Source: Qipengyuania nanhaisediminis
Lineage (GTDB): Bacteria > Pseudomonadota > Alphaproteobacteria > Sphingomonadales > Sphingomonadaceae
Assembly (NCBI RefSeq): GCF_900115585.1
Contig: NZ_FOWZ01000001.1
Coordinates: 496,001 to 560,000 of the forward strand
DNA length: 64,000 nt
Reading direction: 5' to 3'
Shown here: positions 25,441 through 34,424 of the stretch, piece by piece
How positions within the stretch are numbered: position 1 is the first letter of the stretch
Layout: every line of letters begins with the position of its first letter
Notes under the pieces: generated by a model
Database searches by the model: none
Told to the model about the DNA's origin: nothing
The model's input: the letters and a program-made list of their open reading frames with translations, nothing else
Made by a program: the position numbers and the translations under genes

Positions 25441-25642
25441 TATTCCGAGTGACTAAGCGGTGAACTCGCAGTCGCAGGCCGGGATCAGAGGCACGTTACT
25501 TGCGCCATGGTATTCAGATCCGTTTTTCGAGCCTGCCGGTCGTTCCCCGTCTGCGTGCTAGCTTGCCGACCCCATTGTCGTCCAAAGCCGCCTACGCATC
25601 GAAGCTGGGCAGCCAAATAGTCACAATTGAAACCGTGTCAAG

Positions 25643-25993
25643 TTAACGGGGGTCGGAATCGATGAGCCGTTCCATTTCGGGGCCATCCAGCTCCAAAATC
25701 CAAAGATCGGGGTCCTGGTCCATGCGGCGACGGATATACTCGTCAAAATCCGTCGTGTTTTCAGTGTCTTGCAGCTTTGTCGCCTGAAAGCGGCGTGTCC
25801 CATCAAGCTGCGGCATTCGCTCCCAAAACATTGTATTTTTGCCACTGTGTGTGGTTAATATGCCCAGCGTTCCTGCATCGCGCTCGCCCGATTGAAGTAC
25901 GGTAGCAAAACCTCCGGCGGCCTGGGCCTGGCGTATCAGGCCGCTCACCTCGATATGTGTCGGCAGGCGCGCGTCTTCGAAGCCGTGGCTCAA
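25643..25993 (-). CDS. DUF1491 family protein
   Basis: A 116-residue protein of unknown function matching DUF1491: ARLPTHIEVSGLIRQ near the start, GGFATVLQSGERDAGT, RFQATKLQ and a final DPDLWILELDGPEMERLI. No catalytic motif or membrane segment is visible. The start is TTG 25993, overlapping the end of the thioesterase gene by four bases; no ATG or GTG occurs before the conserved ARLPTH. This is translational coupling with a rare start codon. Confidence 0.82.
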   Translation of the reverse strand: MSHGFEDARLPTHIEVSGLIRQAQAAGGFATVLQSGERDAGTLGILTTHSGKNTMFWERMPQLDGTRRFQATKLQDTENTTDFDEYIRRRMDQDPDLWILELDGPEMERLIDSDPR

Positions 25994-26448
25994 GCGGCAT
26001 ATCCCGGCAGGCCGGAGAGCGAGATGCGCGATTTCATGAAGGTGCCCGTGCCGCGGCCTATTTCGTCACCTTCGGCATCGACCAACCGTGATTCGGCCAC
26101 AAAAACGCGCCGCTTGCCGCTGACCCAGCGCCCTTCCGCAGTAACGCGCCCTTCGCGGACCGGCTTGGTGAAATGGAGGTTGAAGGACGTGGTCAGCAGG
26201 AAACGGTCCGTAACCAGCGTATTCGCCGCATAGAATGCCGCATCGTCGAGCATCTTGAAGTAGATCGTCCCGTGCGCTGCGCCGGCTGCATGATAGGCAG
26301 CCTCGGTCACATCGAAAGTGATGCGCGCGCTGCCTTCCCCGGTGATCTCGAGCGAAGAATCGAACAGGCCGTTTACGGGTGCAGAGGCGTACAATCCCTC
26401 AAGAGCGCGCCAGTGACCCTCCGCGCCGCTATTGCCAGACATTGCCAT
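25990..26448 (-). CDS. PaaI-family thioesterase
   Basis: A 152-residue single hotdog-fold protein of the PaaI group, which hydrolyses acyl- or phenylacetyl-CoA. The core has HAAGAAHGTIYFKMLDDAAFYAAN, where the helix-borne D is the usual catalytic acid/nucleophile activator, then TTSFNLHFTKPV and a terminal GTGTFMKSR strand. ATG 26442 is an alternative start two codons in. DUF1491 overlaps its stop by four bases. The hpf gene ends 13 bp upstream. Confidence 0.88.
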   Translation of the reverse strand: MAMSGNSGAEGHWRALEGLYASAPVNGLFDSSLEITGEGSARITFDVTEAAYHAAGAAHGTIYFKMLDDAAFYAANTLVTDRFLLTTSFNLHFTKPVREGRVTAEGRWVSGKRRVFVAESRLVDAEGDEIGRGTGTFMKSRISLSGLPGYAA

Positions 26449-26460
26449 CGAAATGTCCCG

Positions 26461-27030
26461 TCAGCGCGGCTCGACCCAGCCGATCGAACCATCGGGCCGG
26501 CGGTAGACCATGTTGTGCGCTTCCGTAGCGCCGTTCTTGAACAGCAGCGCATTGGTGTTCTGCAGGTCGAGCATCATGACCGCATCGGCCACGGAGCATT
26601 CGGGGATCATCGCGCTTGTCTCTGCGACGATCGGCGGGCTGTCCGCAGTGATCTCATCGTCATTCTCGGGCTCGGGCGCGGCGAAGATCGTATAGGCGGC
26701 CTCTTCCTCGCGCATGGCATATTGTGCCTGCTCGTGCCGGTCCTGAATCCGCCTCTTGTAGCGGCGGAGCTGCTTTTCGATCTTGGTTGCCGCCTTGTCG
26801 AACGCCTGGTGGATATCGTGCGCCTCTGCATGACCTTTGAGGATGAGGCCCTGCATGACGTGGGTGACGATGTCCGAAGAGAACGCGCCGCCAGCCGCCT
26901 TGCCGAAGGTGACGTGCGAGGAAATCGCGCGGTTGAAATACTTGTCGACGATGCCTTGCATGCGGTCTTCGACATGGGTCTGCAGCGCAGCGCCGGTATC
27001 GATCTGATGACCCGAGACGCGAATATCCAT
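26461..27030 (-). CDS. hpf: ribosome hibernation promoting factor, long form
   Basis: Long HPF binds 30S subunits in stationary phase and dimerises 70S into 100S. The 189-residue protein has the RaiA/YfiA N-terminal fold (MDIRVSGHQIDTGAALQ..., about 1-100), a spacer of about 30 residues and a C-terminal dimerisation domain (about 125-185) with MLDLQNTNALLFKN and HNMVYRRPDGSIGWVEP. GGAGAG lies at the proper spacing before ATG 27030. It lies next to dnaQ near oriC. Confidence 0.94.
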   Translation of the reverse strand: MDIRVSGHQIDTGAALQTHVEDRMQGIVDKYFNRAISSHVTFGKAAGGAFSSDIVTHVMQGLILKGHAEAHDIHQAFDKAATKIEKQLRRYKRRIQDRHEQAQYAMREEEAAYTIFAAPEPENDDEITADSPPIVAETSAMIPECSVADAVMMLDLQNTNALLFKNGATEAHNMVYRRPDGSIGWVEPR

Positions 27031-27097
27031 AATTCTCTCCTTTACCGCAGCATGCCGGTCGGGAACGTGGCGACATGCGCCGCGCCTTCCAACGAAA

Positions 27098-27784
27098 CTA
27101 ACCCCAAAGCGGGTTTTCGATCCCGCTCATGAATTTCCTGTGGCGCGCAAGCTCTTCCTCGCTGGGCGCGTGGGCCCGCGGTTCGCGGCGCGGACGGTCC
27201 GGGGCCTGGCGAACGGCGACCACATCCTGTTCCACGACCTGCACCCGCTCTGCCGCGAGCTCCAGGCCGATCTGGCGACCGCCCTTGAGTTCCACATAGA
27301 CCTGGGCGAGCAATTCCGCATCGAGCAGTGCGCCGTGCTTGACGCGATGGCTGCGATCGATGCCGTAGCGCGAACACAGCGCATCCAGCGACAATTTCGC
27401 GCCCGGGTGCCTTTTCTTGGCCATGGCGACGGTGTCGACCATCCTGCTCATGCAGATCGCCTCGCGCTCGCACAGGGCCAGTTCGGCGTTGAGAAACGCG
27501 AAATCGAAGCCGGCATTGTGCGCGATCAGCGGTGCATCGCCAATGAAATCGAGCAATTCATGCGCCGTATCGCGGAATAGAGGCTTGTCGGACAGGAAGG
27601 ACGCAGACAAGCCGTGCACCGCTTCTGCTCCGGCGGGCATGTCGCGTTCCGGGTTGTAGTAAGCGTGGAACACCTCACCCGTCGGGACGAGATTGACCAT
27701 TTCCACGCAACCGATTTCGACCATCCGGTCGCCTGTCTTGGGATCAAGGCCGGTGGTCTCAGTATCGAAAACGATCTCGCGCAT
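27098..27784 (-). CDS. dnaQ: DNA polymerase III epsilon subunit
   Basis: DnaQ is the 3'-5' proofreading exonuclease of the replicative polymerase. The 228-residue protein has ExoI FDTETTG (D7, E9), ExoII HNAGFDFAFL and ExoIII HGALLDAELLAQVY (H-x4-D). The C-terminal region is a proline- and arginine-rich linker and tail, probably the alpha-subunit tether. Gene order dnaQ-coaE-aroE-maf-ppsR leading to the origin is the conserved alphaproteobacterial ori block. 42 bp separate it from coaE. Confidence 0.95.
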   Translation of the reverse strand: MREIVFDTETTGLDPKTGDRMVEIGCVEMVNLVPTGEVFHAYYNPERDMPAGAEAVHGLSASFLSDKPLFRDTAHELLDFIGDAPLIAHNAGFDFAFLNAELALCEREAICMSRMVDTVAMAKKRHPGAKLSLDALCSRYGIDRSHRVKHGALLDAELLAQVYVELKGGRQIGLELAAERVQVVEQDVVAVRQAPDRPRREPRAHAPSEEELARHRKFMSGIENPLWG

Positions 27785-27825
27785 TGCAGGGACTATCGGA
27801 CTCGTGCTGGCGGATTACAAGGATT

Positions 27826-28428
27826 TTAGACTCGCGACTGGCTGCGCAATTCATCGATGAGGGTGCGCACCGCCTGTTCGGTTTGCGAAAGCGTTGTCCC
27901 GGTGTCGATGATGTGATCGGCGCGAGCGCGCTTATCTGCGTCGGGAACCTGAAGCGACAGTATGTGCGCGAATTTCTCGGGCGTCATCGCGGGCCGGGCC
28001 AGCACGCGCTCGCGCTGGACTTCGGCCGGGGCAGAGACGACGACCACCACATCCACCGCCTCGGAGCCTCCTTTCTCGAACAGGAGCGGAATGTCGAAGA
28101 CGACCATGTCCTGGCCAGCGTGTTCGATCAGGAAGGCCCCCCGTTCTTCGGCGACTGCCGGGTGAACGATGGCCTCGAGGCGGGCGAGGGCGGCTTTGTC
28201 GCCGAACACCAGCTTGCCGAGCTTGTCGCGCAGAACCCCGGTTTCATCGGTGCTACCCGGAAATTCAGCTTCGATAGCGGCGACGAGCCTCCCGCCGGGG
28301 CCCTGCATCCTGCGCACTTCCCTGTCGGCATCGAAAACCGGCACGCCCGCACGCTCGAACATCTCGGCGACCGTGGATTTGCCCATCCCGATCGAGCCGG
28401 TCAGGCCGATTATGGTCGGACGGGTCAC
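27826..28428 (-). CDS. coaE: dephospho-CoA kinase
   Basis: CoaE phosphorylates dephospho-CoA, the last step of coenzyme A synthesis. The 200-residue protein has the P-loop GLTGSIGMGKST (about 8-19), then VPVFDADREV (substrate Asp), VVVVSAPAEVQRERV and a terminal segment with DTGTTLSQTEQAV. Its ATG overlaps the aroE stop by four bases. It belongs to the tight leftward run ppsR-maf-aroE-coaE. Confidence 0.95.
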   Translation of the reverse strand: MTRPTIIGLTGSIGMGKSTVAEMFERAGVPVFDADREVRRMQGPGGRLVAAIEAEFPGSTDETGVLRDKLGKLVFGDKAALARLEAIVHPAVAEERGAFLIEHAGQDMVVFDIPLLFEKGGSEAVDVVVVVSAPAEVQRERVLARPAMTPEKFAHILSLQVPDADKRARADHIIDTGTTLSQTEQAVRTLIDELRSQSRV

Positions 28429-29276
28429 GAGGTCAGCCTTTTGCGCAGCTCGCCATCATGCTCTCGCGGTGCCTCTGTGCCGAAGAAAAACCGAAAGGCG
28501 GCCGCGGCCTGACCGATCAGCATGGAAAGGCCATCGATAGTCTGCAGCCCCGCATCGCGCGCCGACTTCAGGAAAGCTGTCTCGAGCGGGTCGGTGACGA
28601 TGTCATAGGCGATGGATCCGGGTGGGGCATGGCTCCAGTCGAAGGGCAGGGGGGGCTGTCCGCGCATTCCCAGTGGGCTGGCATTGATGACCAAATCGCA
28701 GCAGCCGTCCCGGTCGTCGAAGGCAAAGTCCGTCACTTCGGCAAAATGCGACAGCGGCGCGACGTGGTGTTCTCCTTCGGCCAGCTCGTCGAGAAGAGCG
28801 CGTGCCTTATCGGTATTGCGTCCGGCGAGGACTAGAGTGAACCCTTCCTTCGCAAGACCCGCCACGATCGCACGCGCTGCACCTCCAGTGCCCAGAATGC
28901 GTGCCATCCGGAAAAAATGCGTGCCCGACAGTTCCGATCGCAAAGGTTCGAGAAAGCCTGCGACATCCGTGTTACGCCCTACCAGCGCTCCGTCAGGAGC
29001 CTTCACGACCGTATTTACCGCTCCCACGCGCTTGGCGAGGGGCTCCATCCGGTCGAGGTAAGGGATTATCGCCTGCTTGTGCGGCATGGTGACATTGCAC
29101 CCGCGCCAATCGGGGTCCCCCCGCCGTTCGACAAGATAACCTTCGAGACCGGACGATGCGACGTGGTGGGCGCGATATTCGGCCTCGATCCCAAGCTTCT
29201 CGATCCAAAAGCCATGGATCGCAGGAGACTTGGACTGCGCGATCGGGTCGCCGATGACCTCTGCGTAAGGCTTCAC
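28425..29276 (-). CDS. aroE: shikimate dehydrogenase
   Basis: AroE reduces 3-dehydroshikimate with NADPH in aromatic amino acid synthesis. The 283-residue protein has the substrate loop [17 protein letters not shown], the catalytic Lys in [16 protein letters not shown]-like [11 protein letters not shown], and the nucleotide motif [15 protein letters not shown] with [10 protein letters not shown] (basic NADP site). ATG 29276 overlaps the maf stop, and its own stop overlaps coaE. Standard neighbour of the origin. Confidence 0.96.
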   Translation of the reverse strand: MKPYAEVIGDPIAQSKSPAIHGFWIEKLGIEAEYRAHHVASSGLEGYLVERRGDPDWRGCNVTMPHKQAIIPYLDRMEPLAKRVGAVNTVVKAPDGALVGRNTDVAGFLEPLRSELSGTHFFRMARILGTGGAARAIVAGLAKEGFTLVLAGRNTDKARALLDELAEGEHHVAPLSHFAEVTDFAFDDRDGCCDLVINASPLGMRGQPPLPFDWSHAPPGSIAYDIVTDPLETAFLKSARDAGLQTIDGLSMLIGQAAAAFRFFFGTEAPREHDGELRKRLTS

Positions 29277-29869
29277 GAGGGAAGGGCGCCTTCATCGCGC
29301 AGCGCGCCCAGAACCTGGAGCAACGGCATTCCCAACACGGTAAACTGGTCGCCCATGATGCTTTCGAACAATTGCACGCCCGGACCCTCGATCCGGAAAA
29401 CCCCGACACAGTAGGAGACTTCCGGCCATTCGGCATCGAGGTAGGCTTCGATGAAATCCTCGGACAGCTCCCGAACTCTGAGGCGCGCGAAATCCGATCC
29501 CATCCAGACGATCTTCCCGTCTCGTGCCAGCGCAGCAGCGCTGTGCAAGGTCATTACCTTGCCCGAAAAGAAACGCAGGTGCTCGGCGGCCTGGTCGCGG
29601 GTTGCAGGTTTGTCGAACCTGCGCCCATCGACCTCGACGAGGGAATCGCTGCCCAAGACCAGACAGTCGGATTTCACGCCGGTCGCCTTTGCCGCGGCGA
29701 GAGCCTGCGCGATTTCCGCAGGATCGGCGCCTTCTATCTCCGCTTCCAAACCACGTTCGTCGACATCGGCGGGCTTTGCCGAATAGGAAACGCCGGCTGC
29801 ATCCAGCATCGCCTTGCGCGAGGCGGAATTCGAGGCGAGCACGATGCCGGTGCCTGCAATGCCGCTCAT
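29273..29869 (-). CDS. maf: Maf-family nucleotide pyrophosphatase
   Basis: Maf hydrolyses non-canonical or methylated nucleoside triphosphates. The 198-residue protein starts ATG 29869, preceded by AAGGCGAT, and has the family motifs [33 protein letters not shown] (catalytic Asp) and the terminal [18 protein letters not shown]. The frame is open to 29923. The start overlaps the ppsR stop by four bases and its stop overlaps aroE. Confidence 0.94.
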   Translation of the reverse strand: MSGIAGTGIVLASNSASRKAMLDAAGVSYSAKPADVDERGLEAEIEGADPAEIAQALAAAKATGVKSDCLVLGSDSLVEVDGRRFDKPATRDQAAEHLRFFSGKVMTLHSAAALARDGKIVWMGSDFARLRVRELSEDFIEAYLDAEWPEVSYCVGVFRIEGPGVQLFESIMGDQFTVLGMPLLQVLGALRDEGALPS

Positions 29870-30723
29870 ATCGCCTTCACCCCTTCGAAATCGCCACCGG
29901 ATTTGTGGCTGCGCTCGCTGCAAAGGCGAATGATGGCGGCCGCCGTTTCCTCGATCGAGCGGCGCGTCACGTCGATAACGGGCCAGCCATTGTCGGCGAA
30001 CATCCGGCGCGCGAAGGCCACTTCCGATTTGACCCGCTCGTTATCGATATAGGCGGTCTGCGACTGTTCGTTCAGCGTGAGCAGGCGGTTGCGGCGGATC
30101 TGGACGAGCCGCTCTGGCGCGGTCGTAAGGCCAACCACCAGGGGCTTGCTCAGCTCGAAGAGCTTGGGGGGCGGGGGGCTCTCGACAACCAGCGGAATGT
30201 TCGCGACCTTGAACCCGCGGTTGGCCAGATAGATGCTTGTCGGGGTTTTGGAGCTACGTGACACGCCCGCGAGAATGATGTCGGCTTCTTCCCAGTTTTC
30301 CCACCCGATCCCGTCGTCATGGGCGATCGTGAACTGGATAGCCTCGACGCGTTCGAAATAGGCCTTGTCCATTTGGTGCTGGCGCCCCGGTCTTCCATGG
30401 GCTTCCTGGCCAAGCGCTTTCTCAAGCGCTTCGGTCACCCGGTCGAGGATCGGCACGGCGGGCAGGCCATTTTTCGTACATACCTCTTCGAGGCGGGCAC
30501 GCGCTTCGGGATTGACGAGGGTGAAGAGTACGAGGCCAGGATTGGCCTTGAGTTCCGGCACGATCCTGTCGAGATGCTGCCGCGAGCGGACCATCGGCCA
30601 GAAATGGCGCACGACATCGGCATCGTCGAACTGGGCGAGCGCGGCCTTGGCCAGCATTTCAAGCGTTTCGCCGGTGGAATCGGACAGGAGGTGGAGATGG
30701 ATACGGTCGGCGATGGTGGTCAC
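29866..30723 (-). CDS. ppsR: pyruvate phosphate dikinase / PEP synthase regulatory protein (DUF299)
   Basis: The DUF299 bifunctional kinase/pyrophosphorylase phosphorylates and dephosphorylates pyruvate phosphate dikinase or PEP synthase, using ADP and Pi. The 285-residue protein begins with the GTG at 30723 ([21 protein letters not shown]), which matches the family start; ATG 30756 is upstream in frame. It holds the P-loop-like [18 protein letters not shown] and the late region [10 protein letters not shown]. It is the first leftward gene of the origin block, and its divergent partner hemE starts 312 bp away. Confidence 0.9.
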   Translation of the reverse strand: MTTIADRIHLHLLSDSTGETLEMLAKAALAQFDDADVVRHFWPMVRSRQHLDRIVPELKANPGLVLFTLVNPEARARLEEVCTKNGLPAVPILDRVTEALEKALGQEAHGRPGRQHQMDKAYFERVEAIQFTIAHDDGIGWENWEEADIILAGVSRSSKTPTSIYLANRGFKVANIPLVVESPPPPKLFELSKPLVVGLTTAPERLVQIRRNRLLTLNEQSQTAYIDNERVKSEVAFARRMFADNGWPVIDVTRRSIEETAAAIIRLCSERSHKSGGDFEGVKAI

Positions 30724-31035
30724 TTTCGGCCTGTGGAGAAGCACCGGATAAACCACGGCACAAGTCTGGCGACAAGTTCGGGGATCGATTCACTCCCCAT
30801 TGCGAGTCCTCTTCGGGGGCGATTCCCGCACAGCAAATGGAATTTTTGCGCAGGCTGGGGAGAAGCGGGATAAGTTTGACTCGACTCACGGCCTGCCACG
30901 AGTCGCAATCCGGCATCCGGCCTTTTCCTTGCGGGAGAAATGGGGCAGGGGGCGGCTATGCCCGATATCCACAGGGCCAACAGACTCCTTCAACTCTTAT
31001 AATAATACTTATTTATTGGATTGGACTCTCTCTCG
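30724..31035. other. probable chromosomal replication origin (oriC)
   Basis: This 312-bp gap lies between leftward ppsR and rightward hemE, the position of oriC in Caulobacter (Cori, between hemE and a DUF299 gene) and related alphaproteobacteria. It holds two 8-of-9 DnaA boxes: ATATCCACA (30965-30973) and, on the minus strand, TTCTCCACA (30732-30740). It also holds W-box-like TCCCCA hexamers on both strands (30794-30799, and 30856-30861 as TGGGGA), an AT-rich tract at 30996-31018 that could unwind, and eight GANTC sites between 30787 and 31028. Gene direction changes here. No gene lies in it. Confidence 0.75.
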
Positions 31036-32061
31036 ATGCCCGGCCTTCTGCTCGACACTCTGAACGGTAAGCGCGCTGACAAGGTGCCGCTCTGGCTCAT
31101 GCGCCAGGCCGGTCGATACCTTCCCGAATACCGCGAATTGCGCGCCGAGAAGGGTGGGTTCCTCGCGATGGCTTACGACAGCGAGGCGGCTTGCGAGATC
31201 ACGATGCAGCCGATCGACAGGTTCGGGTTCGACGGAGCGATCCTCTTCTCCGATATCCTGATCGTGCCCCATGCGCTGGGTCAGCATCTCGAATTCCTGG
31301 CAGGCGAAGGCCCGAAACTTTCCCCGCCGCTGGTGGATGCCGACCTCGACGGGTTAAGTCCCGACCGCTCCCGCTATGAACCGATTTACGAAACGGTTCG
31401 CCTTTGCCGTCAGCGTCTATCGAGCGATACTACGATGCTCGGCTTTGCTGGTAGCCCGTGGACAGTTGCGACCTACATGGTCGCGGGCGAGGGGAGCCGC
31501 GACCAGCACGATGCGCGGGCCATGGCTTATCGAGACCCGGGCAAACTGCAGGCGATCATCGATGCGATCGCCCATGAGACGATCGAATACCTTTCCGGTC
31601 AGATCGAGGCCGGGGCAGAAGCCGTCCAGCTTTTCGACAGCTGGGCCGGCAGTCTGGCGCCCGATGAATTCGAACGCTGGGTCATCGCTCCCAATGCGAA
31701 GATCGTTACGGCGCTGGCCGAGCGACATCCCGAAACGCCCATCATCGGCTTTCCGAAGGGGGCTGGTGAAAAGCTCCCTGCCTATGCCCGTCAAACCGGT
31801 GTGAAGGCCGTCGGGGTCGATGAAACGCTCGATCCGGTGTGGGTCGCGCGCGAATTACCGGCTGGGATTGCCGTACAAGGCAATCTGGACCCGCTTCTGC
31901 TGCTTTCGGGTAGTCCGGCCCTCGAAACGCGCATCGAGACAATCCTCGAGGCTTTTTCCGACCGGCCCCATGTCTTCAACCTGGGTCACGGCATCGATCG
32001 CCGCACCCCGATTGCGAATGTGGAGCGCCTGATTGCAACCGTCCGAGGCTGGCAGGGGTGA
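31036..32061 (+). CDS. hemE: uroporphyrinogen decarboxylase
   Basis: HemE decarboxylates uroporphyrinogen III to coproporphyrinogen III in heme synthesis. The 341-residue product begins at ATG 31036 (MPGLLLDTLNGKRADKVPLW). TTG 31021 would add five residues and is less likely. It has the signature PLWLMRQAGRYLPEYRELR and the catalytic Asp region FSDILIVPHALGQ (FSDIL). It is the first rightward gene of the origin. Confidence 0.97.
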   Translation: MPGLLLDTLNGKRADKVPLWLMRQAGRYLPEYRELRAEKGGFLAMAYDSEAACEITMQPIDRFGFDGAILFSDILIVPHALGQHLEFLAGEGPKLSPPLVDADLDGLSPDRSRYEPIYETVRLCRQRLSSDTTMLGFAGSPWTVATYMVAGEGSRDQHDARAMAYRDPGKLQAIIDAIAHETIEYLSGQIEAGAEAVQLFDSWAGSLAPDEFERWVIAPNAKIVTALAERHPETPIIGFPKGAGEKLPAYARQTGVKAVGVDETLDPVWVARELPAGIAVQGNLDPLLLLSGSPALETRIETILEAFSDRPHVFNLGHGIDRRTPIANVERLIATVRGWQG

Positions 32062-32092
32062 CGAAGCTGCCTGCTATCCCTACATCGACTGC

Positions 32093-32536
32093 ATGCAGGA
32101 TATTCTTGCGATGACCTATCTTTGGCTGAAGGCCGGCCACATCATTTTCATGGTGTTCTGGATGGCCGGTCTGTTTATGCTCCCGCGCCAGATGATCTAC
32201 TGCCACGAAGCCGCGGTGGGATCCGACGAGGAAGCGACATGGGCCAAGCGCATGGGCCTGCTGCGCAAGATCATCCTGACGCCGAGCCTGATCGTCGTCT
32301 GGGTCCTTGGTCTCGCGCTTGCGATGAGTATCGGTGCCTTCGATCAGGGCTGGTTTCATGCGAAACTGCTGTTCGTGCTGCTTCTGACCGGCTTTCACGG
32401 ATTCATGGTCGCCAAGTCGAAGGCCATGTCGAGAGGCGGCCGCCCGCTTAGCGAAAAACAGTTGCGGCTGTACGGCGAAGTGCCCGGCATCCTGCTTGCG
32501 GTGATTGTCGTCCTGGTGATCGTCAAACCGTTCTGA
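32093..32536 (+). CDS. hemJ: HemJ-type protoporphyrinogen IX oxidase (UPF0093)
   Basis: HemJ is the membrane protoporphyrinogen oxidase of most alphaproteobacteria and acts near the end of heme synthesis. The 147-residue protein has four membrane segments, the first with KAGHIIFMVFWMAGLFMLPR (conserved His and the FWMAGLFMLPR motif), then FHAKLLFVLLLTGFHG and a final ILLAVIVVLVIVKPF. ATG 32093 is chosen; ATG 32111 is an alternative start. It follows hemE by 31 bp and precedes rho, the usual order beside the origin. Confidence 0.9.
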   Translation: MQDILAMTYLWLKAGHIIFMVFWMAGLFMLPRQMIYCHEAAVGSDEEATWAKRMGLLRKIILTPSLIVVWVLGLALAMSIGAFDQGWFHAKLLFVLLLTGFHGFMVAKSKAMSRGGRPLSEKQLRLYGEVPGILLAVIVVLVIVKPF

Positions 32537-32699
32537 CGCTGGCCGCGACCATCGTTTGCCGATTGACGGCAGGCGGGGCTACATTTATCTGCATTCCACC
32601 AACCGGCAAGAGGCCCCCGCGATTCAAAAGGGTGCCGGGTCTGCTTTCTCCAAGCCCATACCGACCCGCCGGCCATTCCATATACCTGAGTAAAAACAC

Positions 32700-33965
32700 A
32701 TGCATCTCAAAGATTTGAAAGCAAAAGCGCCCGCAGACCTCGTGGCAATGGCCGAGGAACTGGGCGTCGAAGGCGCATCGACCATGCGCCGCCAGGACCT
32801 CATGTTCTGCATTCTTCGCGAACTGGCGGAAGATGAAGAATATGACGAAAAGATCATGGGCATCGGCACGATCGAAGTGCTGCAAGACGGCTTCGGCTTC
32901 CTGCGCAGCCCCGAGGCGAATTATCTCGCCGGTCCCGACGATATCTACGTCTCGCCGAACCAGGTCCGTAAATGGGGCCTGCGCACCGGTGACACTGTCG
33001 AAGGTGAAATCCGCGCACCCAAGGAAGGCGAGCGCTATTTCGCGCTGACGAAGCTGACCAGCGTCAATTTCGAAGATCCCGACCAGGTCCGCCACCGCAC
33101 CAATTTCGATAACCTGACCCCGCTCTACCCGGAACAGAAGCTGTCGCTCGATACGCTCGATCCGACGGTCCAGGACAAGTCGGCACGCGTGATCGATATC
33201 ATCTCGCCGCAGGGTAAGGGTCAGCGCGCGCTGATCGTCGCTCCGCCGCGTACCGGTAAGACCGTCCTGCTGCAGAACATCGCCAAGGCGATCACCGATA
33301 ACCATCCGGAAGTCTTCCTCCTGGTCCTGCTCGTCGACGAGCGTCCGGAAGAAGTCACCGACATGCAGCGCAGCGTGAAGGGCGAAGTTATTTCCTCGAC
33401 CTTCGACGAACCTGCAAACCGCCACGTCCAGGTCGCCGAAATGGTGATCGAGAAGGCGAAACGTCTTGTCGAGCACAAGCGCGATGTCGTCATCCTGCTC
33501 GACTCCATCACCCGCCTTGGCCGCGCCTACAACACCGTGGTGCCCAGCTCGGGTAAGGTGCTCACCGGCGGTGTCGATGCCAATGCCCTCCAGCGCCCTA
33601 AGCGCTTCTTCGGTGCGGCGCGTAACATCGAGGAAGGTGGCTCACTGTCCATCATTGCGACCGCGCTGATCGATACCGGCAGCCGCATGGACGAAGTTAT
33701 CTTCGAAGAGTTCAAGGGCACGGGTAACAGCGAAATCGTCCTCGACCGCAAGGTTGCCGACAAGCGCATTTTCCCGGCTCTCGACGTCGGCAAGTCCGGT
33801 ACCCGCAAGGAAGAACTGCTGGTCGAGAAGGACAAGCTGTCGAAGATGTGGGTCCTGCGCCGTATCCTCATGCAGATGGGCACGGTCGATGCGATGGAAT
33901 TCCTCCTCGACAAGATGAAGGATTCCAAGACCAACGAAGACTTCTTCGCCAATATGAACCAGTAG
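32700..33965 (+). CDS. rho: transcription termination factor Rho
   Basis: Rho is the hexameric RNA helicase for factor-dependent termination. The 421-residue protein has the N-terminal helix bundle, the CSD-like RNA-binding domain with [18 protein letters not shown], and the ATPase domain with Walker [20 protein letters not shown] and the QxxxR-type late motifs. It has no insertion. The 163 bp upstream (32537-32699) hold no gene. The AGGAGG overlapping its stop (33964-33969) may serve the next gene. Confidence 0.97.
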   Translation: MHLKDLKAKAPADLVAMAEELGVEGASTMRRQDLMFCILRELAEDEEYDEKIMGIGTIEVLQDGFGFLRSPEANYLAGPDDIYVSPNQVRKWGLRTGDTVEGEIRAPKEGERYFALTKLTSVNFEDPDQVRHRTNFDNLTPLYPEQKLSLDTLDPTVQDKSARVIDIISPQGKGQRALIVAPPRTGKTVLLQNIAKAITDNHPEVFLLVLLVDERPEEVTDMQRSVKGEVISSTFDEPANRHVQVAEMVIEKAKRLVEHKRDVVILLDSITRLGRAYNTVVPSSGKVLTGGVDANALQRPKRFFGAARNIEEGGSLSIIATALIDTGSRMDEVIFEEFKGTGNSEIVLDRKVADKRIFPALDVGKSGTRKEELLVEKDKLSKMWVLRRILMQMGTVDAMEFLLDKMKDSKTNEDFFANMNQ

Positions 33966-33974
33966 GAGGACGAG

Positions 33975-33999
33975 GCACGGCGGGCCCGCCCCGCCGTGC
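33975..33999 (+). promoter_or_regulatory. GC-rich hairpin between a Shine-Dalgarno and the BLUF start
   Basis: A perfect 10-bp stem, GCACGGCGGG/CCCGCCGTGC (33975-33984 with 33990-33999), has a 5-nt loop and no following T tract. It stands between AGGAGG (33964-33969) and GTG 34009. The start has no Shine-Dalgarno of its own; folding the hairpin would leave an effective spacing of about 14 bases. Confidence 0.6.
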
Positions 34000-34008
34000 G
34001 GCACTTCA

Positions 34009-34398
34009 GTGGATCGGATCGTCTACAGCAGCATCGCCTCGAAAGGCACCGACACGCCCGACGTGTTCGAGATCGTGGAGGTTTCGGCACGCAACAATCC
34101 CAAGCGCGCGGTGACAGGCTTCCTGCTGTACGATGCGGACCGCTTCCTGCAGATGATCGAAGGACCGGCATTGGCGCTCCAGGCCTTGCTGGAAGACCTC
34201 GAAGCGGATCCAAGGCACCACACCATCGAGGTCCTGCACCGCAGTGCGGCAGACGAGCGCTGGTTTCCCGATTGGGAAATGAAGCACCTGATTTCCTTTT
34301 CGGCCGAGCCGGCCCTCGAGGAATTGAGGCGCAAACTGTCGACCAAGCCCGGCGGGCCGGAGATCTTCGCGCTGGTGGATGGCTTCCTGGGAAAATAG
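34009..34398 (+). CDS. BLUF-domain blue-light sensor
   Basis: A 129-residue single-domain BLUF photoreceptor that binds FAD and changes hydrogen bonding under blue light. The flavin-pocket residues fall at Y6, N30, Q48, W89 and M91. These have the same spacing as AppA Y21, N45, Q63, W104 and M106, so the photochemistry should be intact. There is no attached output domain, so it must work through another protein. The start is GTG 34009; no other start fits before Y6. It follows rho by 43 bases with the hairpin between them. Confidence 0.9.
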   Translation: MDRIVYSSIASKGTDTPDVFEIVEVSARNNPKRAVTGFLLYDADRFLQMIEGPALALQALLEDLEADPRHHTIEVLHRSAADERWFPDWEMKHLISFSAEPALEELRRKLSTKPGGPEIFALVDGFLGK

Positions 34399-34424
34399 AC
34401 CTCTCAAGAGAGCCGGTCAGCAGC

